Shown here: positions 38,004 to 38,205 of the stretch, one piece after another
Numbering within the stretch: the stretch's first letter is position 1
Layout: the number at the start of each line of letters is the position of its first letter
Origin: RYN-431 sp036388295
GTDB lineage: Bacteria; Planctomycetota; Phycisphaerae; Tepidisphaerales; Tepidisphaeraceae
Reading direction: 5' to 3'
Length of the DNA stretch: 38,205 bases
NCBI GenBank assembly: GCA_036388295.1
Contig: DASVSC010000129.1
Span: 1 to 38,205, forward strand
Made by a program: the position numbers and the translations under genes
Notes under the pieces: model-generated
What the model saw: the letters and a program-made list of their open reading frames with translations, nothing else
What the model was told of the DNA's origin: nothing
Database searches by the model: none

Positions 38004-38205
38004 TCAGGTCGCCGATCGACCCGCCTGCAGCAGGGTGAGCGGTTCCGCCCGCGACAGCCGCCACGCCGGCAGCAAACCGGCGATGATGCTCAGGGCCACG
38101 ACCGCCGCCACGCCGCCGGCGAGCACGCCCCACGGCACCACCAGCGGCGACTGATGGCCGATCGCGGTTTCGACCAGGCGGCGCGAATCGAGCGTCAGCA
38201 CCGCG
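38004..38205 (-). CDS. ABC transporter permease, MacB/FtsX type, C-terminal fragment
   Basis: The visible 67 codons run off the right edge. The sequence has the last transmembrane helix and the standard end of this family: VPWGVLAGGVAAVVALSIIAGLLPAWRLSRAEPLTLLQAG (residues split over the window edge). The Pro-Ala-x-x-Ala-x-x-x-x-Pro-leucine pattern after the helix is typical of MacB/LolC/FtsX permeases. Convergent with the DUF167-like gene; only 18 nt separate the stop codons. Confidence 0.8.
   Translation of the reverse strand, partial: AVLTLDSRRLVETAIGHQSPLVVPWGVLAGGVAAVVALSIIAGLLPAWRLSRAEPLTLLQAGRSAT

Overview
The window is a GC-rich bacterial chromosome segment (roughly 60-65 % GC by eye). 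It is dominated by the S10-spc ribosomal protein cluster on the + strand, followed by about 25 kb of ordinary housekeeping and enzyme genes on both strands. A planctomycete is my best guess, perhaps a Phycisphaerae relative. The reasons are the truncated cluster (no rpmD, adk, infA or rpmJ, and no alpha operon after map), the low-complexity tails on S5 and L5, the secreted proteins without recognisable domains, and the intergenic word repeats. That placement is inference; no 16S gene is present.

Region 1 (1-13373). A promoter and structured leader (30-121) precede rpsJ-rplC-rplD-rplW-rplB-rpsS-rplV-rpsC-rplP-rpmC-rpsQ-rplN-rplX-rplE-rpsN-rpsH-rplF-rplR-rpsE-rplO-secY-map. All genes point the same way and together they supply the ribosome, the Sec translocon and N-terminal Met removal. 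Almost every intercistronic spacer holds an inverted repeat. A terminator-shaped hairpin lies between rpsJ and rplC.

Region 2 (13430-24868). A CLC antiporter with fluoride-type motifs is followed by a convergent block on the - strand: a 588-aa secreted protein, a lone receiver-domain response regulator, a lone LigD-phosphoesterase-like protein, a small membrane protein, an aldo/keto reductase and a secreted TIM-barrel glycoside hydrolase. Divergent from the last is a 986-aa FAD/Fe-S dehydrogenase of the GlcD-GlpC fusion type.

Region 3 (24969-38205). Here are aroA, pgl, an RluA-type pseudouridine synthase, a xylose-isomerase-like TIM barrel, a class V aminotransferase, an OpgC-like membrane acyltransferase, an Rrf2-type regulator, rseP and dxr, then nadK with two small membrane-protein genes and the end of a MacB/FtsX-type permease.

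The most unusual signal is not a gene. At seven loci the whole space between a stop codon and the next start codon is an inverted repeat whose arms are built from degenerate 7-nt words that fit G-Y-N-G-N-N-A. Each locus uses its own word (GTTGAGA, GTGGGCA, GTTGATT, GTTGAAA and so on). Two further loci have the same architecture with 9-nt and 10-nt words. Several genes directly after such a repeat have no Shine-Dalgarno sequence.

No tRNA, rRNA, CRISPR array or insertion sequence was recognised.
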